Shown here: positions 51,426 through 59,518 of the stretch, piece by piece | How the letters are laid out: each line of letters opens with the position of its first letter | Numbering within the stretch: the stretch's first letter is position 1 | From: Isochrysis galbana | Lineage: Eukaryota; Haptophyta; Isochrysidales; Isochrysidaceae | Assembly: GCA_018136815.1 (NCBI GenBank) | Contig: CM030936.1 | Location: 5,665,685-5,729,684 of the forward strand | Direction of reading: 5' to 3' | DNA length: 64,000 bases | Notes under the pieces: generated by a model | Told to the model about the DNA's origin: nothing | Seen by the model: the letters and a program-made list of their open reading frames with translations, nothing else | The model's database searches: none | Made by a program: the position numbers and the translations under genes

Positions 51426-52401
51426 CATTTGCTCCCTCCAACCAACAGCCAAATCCTCCACCTAAGTCGTACGCGCAAGCCGCACATGGACACAAAGGGA
51501 AAGAGCCACAACAGCAAGCCCAGCAGCCACCAGCTCAACAGCCACAGCCGCAGTCACGCAAGCGGGCCGACCCCCAGTCGGACCCAAAACCGACTCCAAA
51601 CAACACCACCTCATTCGCTTCTCCTCCACCAGATGAGGAAGAAGAACCCGAAGACACTCCCTTCTTCATTCAGCTAGGCAGAGCCCTCGCGAGGGCGCTC
51701 GCCACACATGGGCTCACGGACATCCAATTACTAGTAAATCCGGACCTTAGGGACCAATACACGAGGTGCGGGCATCAGACCCACACGAGGATAGATCGGG
51801 TATACGCCGCGGAATACTACTCCACGTGGAGATGGCACAAGGCATACATAGATCTTAAGCTTTTCACGGGCCTAGCGGCGTCGGACCACCACCCGGTAGT
51901 AGCGACTTTTGCTATTGCCCCCCCACGGAGGGCAACAGAGATAGAGGCCAAGATACCTTTGGAGGTATTAGACGACCCGGAGACCCGAGAGATGATCGGC
52001 CTCCTCTGGAGGAGACTATACCCGGTCCATCCGGGAGAGGACGCCGGGGACAAGCTATCCACTTGGACGGAATCCAAAAGGAAAGTATCTTCGATCCTCC
52101 TCGCGAAGGCGGTCGAGCTTCGCAGAAGACAAAGGTACGCGCAAGCGGAAATCGACGCGGTAGCAGACGCTAGGAAAGCCCAGATGGCGGCGACCCCCGG
52201 GACGGCCCGGCCGGACACCTTAACGGAACTCAATCGCAAAGTAATCGACAAAAGACGTACTTTCTCACCGTCCCCGTCCCTAGCGGAAAAAATCATAAGG
52301 GCGGAAGAGCTTGTTACGAAGCAATTTTTCAAGAGATTTACACCGAGCTCCTTCCTAGAGGCTCAAGACACCATTCTCAAAGCATAATGAGTTATTTGCC
52401 A
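51426..52401 (+). mobile_element. LINE internal fragment (N-terminal tail joined to endonuclease C-terminus)
   Basis: 51430-51690 encodes a Gln/Pro/Ser-rich stretch similar in kind to LINE N-terminal regions. From about 51705 it continues with the endonuclease end (THTRIDRVYAAEYYS, GLAASDHHPVVATFA, the counterpart of THTRIDRIYHS and ASDHLPVLATFE in L3) and the following linker (EVLDDPETREMIGLLWRRL ... KRRTFSPSPSLAEKIIRAEELVTKQFFKRF). It ends at about 52350 before RT, joined to a ~48-nt sequence also found at 62966-63014. The frame open from 51959 to 52387 belongs to it. Internally deleted, diverged subfamily. Confidence 0.65.
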
Positions 52402-52633
52402 TGGATTTTCGTGGGGTAGAGGGGGGTCGGGGGGGGGAGGGGTCTGGGGGGGCAGGTAAGGGGAGTCCCTGGGGAATCCTTGGACACTCAGGAGGGATGG
52501 AAAATAGTGGTTAAAAAGCGTGAGTGACCGGCCTACTATTGCATTTGTTCTATGCCTAGACTTCTAGCTAGTTCGATTAGTCTGCAGCTTGGTTCCAGAA
52601 GTTCAAGTTCGTACTTCGAGTTCATTGTTCGTC
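52402..52633. other. Short spacer
   Basis: G-rich run then ordinary sequence; nothing recognised. Confidence 0.3.
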
Positions 52634-53585
52634 AACCTACTTTTATAAGTGGGGGACAATGGGGGCCTCGCGCCCCCCTCACACCATCGCGGACACCCCC
52701 CGGGGTGGGCCCGTACAATCAACCCCAGCCCCTGCCCTTTGGCCTTTGGCAGGGGCAGGGCACTCAACAATCTGGCCCAGACCCTTCGGGGGCGCGGCCC
52801 GCGAGCCGCACTCCCACGCCCGCGCTGGGCCTGCCCTCGAGCTGACTTCCCCTCTGTCCCTAGTCGCCAGGCATACAGCAGGTGTCTCTGGGCGGCTCCC
52901 ATGGCCAGCGAGGCGAGCGTGGGAGAGGCAGGGGGGGCCAGGGGCTGAGCCCCAGCCTCCACTGCCCCCTGAGCTGCCCTTGCTGGCCCCCTGGGAGCCC
53001 CCAAAGGGCCCTTGAGAGCAGGTCAAGGCGCGCCGCATGGCGACGCGCCGCAGGGACGACGAAGGGAGAGAGTGGAGAGAGGGAGAGGGGCGGGGGTTTT
53101 GCACCCCCCCCGATGGAGTGCGGTTGGAAACAGGCCCCGTTTGCGTTAGCAAACGGGTAGGGGGCGGCCGGCGACAGGCGGGAGAGAGAAGGGAGCGGCA
53201 CAAGCTCGAGGAGAGTATCCTGAAGGTGGCACAGGCTACTCGACTCGCAGTCGTTTATGCTCGAGAACTGCTCACGGCGCGAGCTGGAAGGGCCGATCCT
53301 CTTTGTCGACGAGAGGTTCCTCCCCCCCCCCCCCCCCCCGGTGCTTTTTCCCGGAGAGTCGCCCGACGTAGGTCGGTCCGCCTCAATGGATTTTCCCTCA
53401 TTTTAACTTGTGGGGAGTTAGAATGGGAGCCGGGAGCTTGCGAGGGGGGAGATGTGGAGGGGTGCATAGGTGTATGTATCTGTGGCAACAACACGCGCCA
53501 AGGTGTACGGGCAGGTGCGCTGAGGGCTGTCGTGTTAGTACCGGGCTAGTGAGAGTAGTGGTACTAATGCTCAGTTAGATTAAAA
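52634..53585 (+). repeat. Composite structured repeat, most complete copy
   Basis: About 950 bp, apparently full length. Order of parts: hairpin CCTACTT/AAGTGGG (52636-52653); ATG 5 nt later; GC hairpin GGGGGCCTCGCGCCCCC; CCCCCCGGGGTGGG; GC-rich body; the GGCGCGCC...ATGGCGACGCGCC hairpin (53027-53054); CCCGTTTGC/GCAAACGGG hairpin around GTTA (53136-53158); TCGCAGTCGTTTATG; an 18-C run and GGTGCTTTTTCCC; AGTCGCCCGACGTAGG; GTACCGGGCTAGTGAG; and the end TGGTACTAATGCTCAG with an A-rich tail (ATTAAAAAAAAG). The tail and 5' hairpin point to retroposition of an RNA. Other copies: 5120, 12983, 21778, 22908, 32455, 36069, 62330. Long reading frames in it are not conserved. Confidence 0.72.
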
Positions 53586-53959
53586 AAAAGTTCATTGTTC
53601 GTTGTGTCGTCGGTGGTTTCGAGGATCGGTCGAAAGTCGTTAATGTCTATGCCTGCTATGCGTTTCTTTGGTCTTTGGTTCTGACCAAGGATCAGCCCCT
53701 TTTGCGTAACCGTGATCTTCCTTCAGGTGTTCGCCGCCGCCTAACCAGCTCTCTCTTTGACCGCCTACTGGGCAGAGTACTTATTTACTTAGTAGTACTC
53801 AGTAGTCGGTAGTCCCTGACCTTGAGCTTTGGTTTTAGAAAGCAGGGTTGCTGCCCTTTCTGATGACTAAGATTAGAGTAGAGGGATAAGGGCGTCGGAG
53901 TATTTTACTCTCGAGGTTTTCCGCGGAACTTGGCGCCGCCCGCCGCCGGCGTGTGTGCC
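53586..53959. other. Spacer before the CT tract
   Basis: No gene or repeat recognised; possible promoter side of the downstream Cys-rich gene. Confidence 0.3.
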
Positions 53960-54045
53960 GCTCTCTCTCTCTCTCTCTCTCTCCCCCCCCCCCCCCCCTC
54001 TCTCCCCCTCTCTCTCTCCCCCCCCCCTCTCTCCCCTCTCTCTCC

Positions 54046-54076
<31 letters not shown>

Positions 54077-54098
54077 CCTCCCTCCCTCTCTCTCTCTT

Positions 54099-54130
<32 letters not shown>

Positions 54131-54186
54131 CCCCCCCCCCTCTCCCCCCTCTCTCTCTCCCCCCCCCCTCTCTCCCCTCTCTCTCC

Positions 54187-54223
<37 letters not shown>

Positions 54224-54244
54224 CCTCCCTCTCTCTCTCTTCCT

Positions 54245-54283
<39 letters not shown>

Positions 54284-54466
54284 TCTCCCTCTCCCTCCCT
54301 CTACTCTCTCTCTCCCTCTCTCTCTCTCCCCCCCCCCCCCTCTCCCCCCTCTCTCTCTCCCCCCCCCCCCCTCTCTCCCCTCTCTCTCCCCCTCCCTCTC
54401 TCCCTCCCTCCCTCCCTCCCTCTCTCTCTCTTCCTCCCTCTCTCTCTCTCTCTCCCCCCCCCCTCC

Positions 54467-54497
<31 letters not shown>

Positions 54498-54590
54498 CCT
54501 CTCTCCCTCTCCCTCCCTCTACTCTCTCTCTCCCCCTCTCTCTCTCTCTCCCCCCCCCCACCCCCTCTCTCTCTTTCTCTCTCTCACGAT
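53960..54590 (+). repeat. Long CT/C-rich polypyrimidine tract with higher-order repeats
   Basis: About 630 bp, almost pure C and T: (CT)n, (CCCT)n and poly-C blocks arranged as repeating modules of roughly 170-190 bp. All frames across it are Ser/Leu/Pro repeats, which explains a spurious 660-codon frame. Such tracts can form triplex (H-DNA) structures. Confidence 0.9.
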
Positions 54591-54841
54591 GCTCTCCCCT
54601 TCTTCTATGGGCTGCGCGGCGGCTCGTCTCGCCGTTTGTTCCTCTCTCATCTGAAAGAGACGTACTACTTGTGACAGACTGTAGGCATGAATATTCTCTC
54701 ATCTCCCACTCCCGCTCCCTCTCTCCCTCCCCCCCCCCCTCTCTCTACGACTTCACTCTTTGTCTCATTCTAGTTTCCTCACCTTCCCGCTCCTCTCTCT
54801 ATCTCGCAAATACAGGAAAAGCCCCTTTGGCTTCCCTCTCC

Positions 54842-55912
54842 ATGATTCTCCTTCATCATTCTCTTTCCCTCCTTCTCTCTCTCTCACTTCTCTCTGTCTT
54901 TACCCTGTGCTTTCTCTCTTGGTTTCTTTCTCCCCCTCCCTCTCTTCTCTCTCTCTCTTCCCTTGCCCTCCCCCTCCCTCCCTCCTCTCCTCCCGCTCCT
55001 CCCAATACTCCAAAGCCCGCTCGCTCTCCAATGGCCCCCCCCTCCCGCCGGCTCAAGGTACAGCCGGGCGACAACGGCTGCGCGGAGTTCTGCGATCCAG
55101 ACGCCGAGCTGGCCTTCTGCGGCGGTCAGGCTGACTCCACTTCCTGCGCAAAGTGCTGGTTCTGCACAGACCACAAGCCACCGTGCGCTTCGTGGTGTTC
55201 ACTATACACGTGCCTCCGACCAGACTGTGCCGGCTGTAACAACAAGGGATGCGTGTTCCCGCCGCCGATTCTGCCGCCCAGTCCGCTTGCGCCACCGCCG
55301 CCTTCCCGGCCACCGCCGCCTTCGCCGCCGTCGGCCGAATCTGACGCGCTCCGGGCGCTCCCACATGCGCCGCCCAGCTCGCCGTTTGAGTGCTGGTGGT
55401 GTGCCCCGCCGCCTCACAGTCCGATCCCATCCCCGTGGCTGCCTCCATCGCCTAGCCCGTCCCCGCTCCCTGCGCCGCCACCGTCGCCGCCGCCGAACGC
55501 GCCGCCGGAGCTGCTCAAATGGCTCAAAGCCAAGCTGCCCGATGCACCTGATACATCCACGTCCAACCTGCTCAACATCACGCTGCTTGGCGGTGGCGCA
55601 GTGGTCACCTTTGCCATGTGCATGCGTGTAAGGCACTACGTGCGTCGCTACAAGGCCGCGCAGAACTCGCGACAGCCCGTAGAGCCGTCGCGCCAGGATG
55701 GTGGTGGCGGCAAGCAGCTGGTGAATGCGGCAGACTCTTCTACAAGAAGGGCGAAGGGGCACGTGCGCGGCAAGCTACGCGAGGTGGAAATGGGTGAAAC
55801 CCCGCTCGACTCGGAGGAGGAGGAGGAGGATCGTGTGGTGGAGAACGCCAAGGCAAAAAAAAAACGAGCCGCTGGCAAGGAGAAACTGCTCAGAAGTGGG
55901 AGCAGGAGCTGA
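54842..55912 (+). CDS. Cys-rich, Pro-rich single-pass membrane protein
   Basis: 356 aa from ATG 54842; from the internal ATG 55031 it would be 293 aa. With the upstream start the N-terminus MILLHHSLSLLLSLSLLSVF is a plausible signal peptide, read from CT-rich DNA. Then a compact domain with about 14 cysteines (CAEFCDPDAELAFCGG, CAKCWFCTDHKPPCASWC, CLRPDCAGCNNKGC), a Pro/Ser hinge rich in SPPP, CWWC, and a transmembrane helix (ITLLGGGAVVTFAMCMRV, about residue 245-262). The cytoplasmic tail is basic with an acidic EEEEED patch and ends KKKRAAGKEKLLRSGSRS. The Cys domain followed by SPPP repeats recalls algal cell-wall or surface glycoproteins with hydroxyproline-rich stalks (inference). No named family. 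Confidence 0.6.
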   Translation: MILLHHSLSLLLSLSLLSVFTLCFLSWFLSPPPSLLSLSSLALPLPPSSPPAPPNTPKPARSPMAPPSRRLKVQPGDNGCAEFCDPDAELAFCGGQADSTSCAKCWFCTDHKPPCASWCSLYTCLRPDCAGCNNKGCVFPPPILPPSPLAPPPPSRPPPPSPPSAESDALRALPHAPPSSPFECWWCAPPPHSPIPSPWLPPSPSPSPLPAPPPSPPPNAPPELLKWLKAKLPDAPDTSTSNLLNITLLGGGAVVTFAMCMRVRHYVRRYKAAQNSRQPVEPSRQDGGGGKQLVNAADSSTRRAKGHVRGKLREVEMGETPLDSEEEEEDRVVENAKAKKKRAAGKEKLLRSGSRS

Positions 55913-56373
55913 CGCGGGGTAGATGAATCACTGCGGATGTGAGTCGGGCCGAGCCGTTTTGCCCTGCGACGCGGTTTTGCCCTGCGACGCGATATCTCTC
56001 CCGGCCATGGGCAAGTTCGGTCTCTGGGGCAACGATGCGCGGTGTCAGCTGCAGGCCGAGTCGGTATTGGTACAACCTCTGCGCACAATACTAGAAGCCT
56101 TGGCGCAAGTAAGAGCTCTAGGGACTTAAATTTGATGGATAAGGATAAGATGCAGATGATGCATGTCAAGGGTTCTTAGCGCTTAAAGAGTATAGACATA
56201 GGCTCTGCACGTGACTTCCGTCCGCGTGTCTTGCTTTCGATTGATCCCAATCCTGACGCATTATCAATGAACGTTTTTTGGAGACTGGTGGAGATCGGTA
56301 GACGCGAGCCGTACAGCGGGCAACGGCAACGGGCCGCGATAGTGGCCGGCATCTAGCGCATCGGTTCTTCCAG
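55913..56373. other. Spacer, possibly 5' part of the transposase remnant
   Basis: Includes a duplicated TTTGCCCTGCGACGCG (two tandem copies, 55957-55990). No exon could be tied with confidence to the downstream fragment. Confidence 0.35.
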
Positions 56374-56785
56374 CGCATTTACCCTTGGTGGCGTGCGCAT
56401 GGTCTGAAGATCGACGAGGGCATCTCCCGCGCGGAGGAGGAGCGGCGCTCTAGGAAGCGCACGGATAAGGTCGTTCAAAACCACTTTTTCGGCGAGTTTG
56501 GACTGGAAGCCGAGCTGATTGATGCAGGCATCATGCACCAAGAGACCAAGGTGCGCAGCGCAGCACATTTGCTTTGTGCGTAGGTGCCATCATCTCACAC
56601 ACACCGCACGCCGCGTACGCTGATCACAGGTGATATCGGATCCGCGACGTCTCCTCAATTGCGATGAGACACCACAGCCTTTGGATCTCCCACAGAAGGG
56701 GCGGCGACCGAAGGTTGCAAAGCGCCGGGGCTCTGCAGTTCGCTATCGCCGGGAGCCCGCAGCGCGAGCCCCGGCGGCGGTGTGA
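56374..56785 (+). pseudogene. DDE-transposase-like fragment, two exons
   Basis: Exon 56374-56550 (59 codons: RIYPWWRAHGLKIDEG ... FFGEFGLEAELIDAGIMHQETK) and exon 56630-56785 (VISDPRRLLNCDETPQPLD, then a basic GRRPKVAKRRG), joined in phase 0 by a 79-nt GT-AG intron. The NCDET motif after a helical region resembles the first catalytic Asp of DDE transposases, and EFGLEAELI could be the preceding helix. The rest of the catalytic domain is not found. It may be a degenerate transposase or a domesticated gene exon. Confidence 0.4.
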
Positions 56786-57049
56786 GAGCGGCGCGCCGCG
56801 CCGCCATCGCGCTACGCCATGACAAGATGATTAAAAGATACCTAGGGGGCTCTGCCACACAAGGCACACTAACGGTATAGAACCACAAATGGCACAAGAC
56901 ACCCTGTGATACCCCCTCCTAAGCGGAGTACGGATGGGATCCGAATGACGCTTACACAAATTGAACACAAACAAATGTCAAATGTGGATGGAAAAGCAAG
57001 TTGCAACTTGGCCAACAAAAAGGGCCAATCTTTCCCAAAGGGACAATTC

Positions 57050-57345
57050 CTCCCAGCAGGGGAGGAGAGAGAGAAGAGAGACGAGAGCGGTGCAGCCGAG
57101 CGGTCAGAAGGACCTTGACTGACCCTCCCAGCTGGGGAGGAGAGAGACAACGGTGCAGCCGAGCTTAAAGCGACAAACCCTGCCAGTGGGGGAGGAGAGA
57201 GAAAGAATACGCAGCCGAGCCGGTCAGATGGACCAACCCTCCCAGTTGGGGAGGAGAGAGAAGGGACGGCAGTGCAACAAACGCAGCCGAGCCGGTCAGA
57301 TGGACCGACCCTCCCAGTAGGGGAGGAGAGAGAAAGTACGGCAGC
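57050..57345 (+). repeat. Tandem hairpin-containing repeats
   Basis: Five units spaced 54-71 bp, each with a self-complementary core (CCTCCCAGCAGGGGAGG, CCTCCCAGCTGGGGAGG, CCTGCCAGTGGGGGAGG, CCTCCCAGTTGGGGAGG, CCTCCCAGTAGGGGAGG), followed by AGAGA and CAGCCGAGCCGGTCAGATGG. The stem is constant and the loop varies. The 230-codon minus-strand frame across it reflects the repeat. Confidence 0.75.
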
Positions 57346-57399
57346 GCAACAAAGAAGAGGCCCAGCGGGACCCCAACCCCAACTCTCCCAGACAAAAGG

Positions 57400-57960
57400 A
57401 AGGGGGAGAGGTGGAGAGAAAGAGAAAGAGGGGCACTCACCCAGACGGGGCACTCGCCCAGCAATGGATCGAGCAGCGATCAACAGGGGCAACTCGCAGC
57501 TCGCGCGAGCGCGCGCGAGCGAGGCGAAGCAATGCGGGCAAGGGGTGCAAACAAGCAAGGATCAATGAGATCCATCCCCTCCCGAGCAAGGGGCCCAGAG
57601 GGACCAGCTCTCTGTCGAAACAAGCGAATGCTTGTTCGTGGGGCAAGTCTCAAGGGGCATAGAGCACAGTCTTGAGAAAGAGAGAGAGAGCGCGCGCGCT
57701 ACATGGCGACACAAGCCACGATCACACATCACTCACAAAACCGCCCAGTCAACAAAGGGACACTCCGAAAACTCACGTAAACAGTCGCCACAATCAAAGA
57801 AACGAGTCCGGAGAAGAATGCAGCCAACCGAAACGAAGCCACAACGAAGAGTCTCGAAGTAAACGGCGATCACCCCTCAAGAAACAATGCCCATCCTAAA
57901 GTTAAAAGACACACAAGCCATCGGATCCGTCTAGAGTATTGTGGAAATACTCTGGATCCG
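57400..57960 (+). repeat. Structured dispersed repeat, copy 4 (two-stem terminal hairpin)
   Basis: Homologous to 1540-1911. Final hairpin at 57922-57960: outer stem CGGATCC/GGATCCG, GTCTA bulge opposite T, inner stem GAGTATT/AATACTC with a GTGGA loop, followed by ACACCCCCC. The earlier hairpin is AACAAGC/GCTTGTT. The tandem hairpin repeats at 57050-57345 may be part of the same element. Confidence 0.65.
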
Positions 57961-58495
57961 ACACCCCCCGACTAAATGTCGAGCGTCCGCGCGAGTCAAA
58001 CTTGTACAGCACACTCACAGGCGTCCCCATGAGGCACACACAAGTCTGACATGCACAAACAAACACAAGTGAACGAGGCCCTCTTGCCTTTCACCCCAAA
58101 GAGTGTGCGCACTCAGTGGGTTAAACCAACATGAAGAACACATGGTTGGTTTGAAGACAAGTCTCACTCGGGGCGCACATCCCTAATGAGAACGTTACGG
58201 GCACACGAACACACTCCGAACGCACGGTAGCTCACAATCCGAACAAACAACGTGACAAGGGAGTCAAGGAATCCCAAGAATCAACCAAGAACCGAGTCTT
58301 CTCTCAAATCTTTGAACTTGAACTTGAAACGGAACTCGAGAACATCAACAGAAACCAATAAACGTCGACCCCCGATCAACCTAGTACCTTGAATACATCA
58401 TATTTAGAGCCGAATGAAACAAGAATCATCGAGAATCAAGAACCTGGAACCTGGAGGCAAATAGCCGAACTGGGTGGCGCATAGCCGGACTGAGA
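57961..58495. other. Spacer between repeat copy 4 and the next gene
   Basis: AC-rich sequence in the same style as the terminal repeats at 2537/3989, but I found no clear alignment. Possibly the 5' leader of the following ORF. Confidence 0.35.
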
Positions 58496-59248
58496 ATGAA
58501 GGGTGGCCGTAGCCAAATCGAGAACGAACAAGAACAGAAACACGGCTCAAAACATGACGCAATCGAGGGAGGAGGATTGACCAAGCCCTCAACGCTAGCT
58601 GAGGCAAAGAAGACGCCGCCTGGTGTGCGAAGTGGGTCCTTAGCAGCGATGTCCGCGAAGCTCGCGCAACTCGAGGAGTACGCGCGCAAAATGGAGAATA
58701 AGGCGTCGGCCCCATATGACCATGTGCGCGGCGGCGGCACACTCTCCAGTTCCAACACCATTAACCTATCCTCGGTGTGCAGCGGTGCAACGCAGGCAAC
58801 ACAAAGCGATGATGTCGCCGATGCCGCCGGTGGGCCACGGAAGCGCGCGCGTCTGTTTGAGCTGTCCGGCTCGGTGACTCTTCGCGACCTACGGGCTGAG
58901 AAGGCGAAGAGGGACAAGGAAGAAGAAGATGCGGCAGCATTGGTGCAGCAAAAGAAGAAGGCGCGCGTGGAGCGTGAGCATGACGACTCCGAACGCGCCC
59001 GGGCGCGAGAAGCCGCATTTTCGGTGTGTGAGTTCGCGTGCGCTTGTGGCGTTGTCCCGTGCCCGTGGTCGGGATGGAAGCGTTGCCCAAAGTGTGGACC
59101 GAAACGCGGATTGTGCAAGGTTAGGGAGTGTGTGGCAGCGCACAGGGGAAGTGCCAATGCTTGTGAGCCCGGCTCTAGCGCTGATCACGCGCTAGAAGCA
59201 GCAAGGGAGGCCGGGGCCGGGGCTTGTCTCCATGATGACTCGGAGTAG
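58496..59248 (+). CDS. Unknown coiled-coil protein with Cys-rich C-terminus
   Basis: 250 aa from ATG 58496. N-terminal half is polar, then LAAMSAKLAQLEEYARKMENKA (possible coiled coil, about 50-70). A long Lys/Glu/Arg helix follows (LRDLRAEKAKRDKEEEDAAALVQQKKKARVEREHDD, about 130-165), and then a Cys cluster CEFACACGVVPCPWSGWKRC PKC (about 177-203) ending CKVREC, likely zinc-binding. PRKRARL is a possible nuclear signal. No family recognised. Because it directly follows a repeat copy it could be part of a mobile element, but the frame is intact. Confidence 0.5.
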   Translation: MKGGRSQIENEQEQKHGSKHDAIEGGGLTKPSTLAEAKKTPPGVRSGSLAAMSAKLAQLEEYARKMENKASAPYDHVRGGGTLSSSNTINLSSVCSGATQATQSDDVADAAGGPRKRARLFELSGSVTLRDLRAEKAKRDKEEEDAAALVQQKKKARVEREHDDSERARAREAAFSVCEFACACGVVPCPWSGWKRCPKCGPKRGLCKVRECVAAHRGSANACEPGSSADHALEAAREAGAGACLHDDSE

Positions 59249-59518
59249 TGTGCTGAGAGAGAAGCTTGCTGGTCTATCGAATGTGCGTGCGATTTCAACA
59301 CTTCAACACAACTTTTTGTTTGGGTGATGAATCGGCGATTGCTTTTGTGCTCGGCGCAGAGGGTGTATGGGCCATGCCCCCAATGCCTCTTTGAGACTCC
59401 TAACATGTTTCAGTCCATTTTTATAACAGTTTACGAAAAACGTTGCTCAATGAGAAGCTCTAGCCTCTAGTATGATATCCTATGGGAGGCTGATCTCGAA
59501 CAGAAGCGAGGCAGCAGC
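59249..59518 (+). promoter_or_regulatory. Upstream region of ADAT1
   Basis: 270 bases between the two genes; no core promoter element recognised. Confidence 0.3.

Noticed and set aside
53930..54841. N-terminal 300 codons of a 660-codon frame
   Set aside because: They are Ser/Leu/Pro translation of a CT microsatellite that is open in all three frames; only the Cys-rich part downstream looks like protein.
56869..57558. 229-codon minus-strand frame
   Set aside because: Produced by tandem hairpin repeats whose unit length often keeps frame; residues merely repeat.
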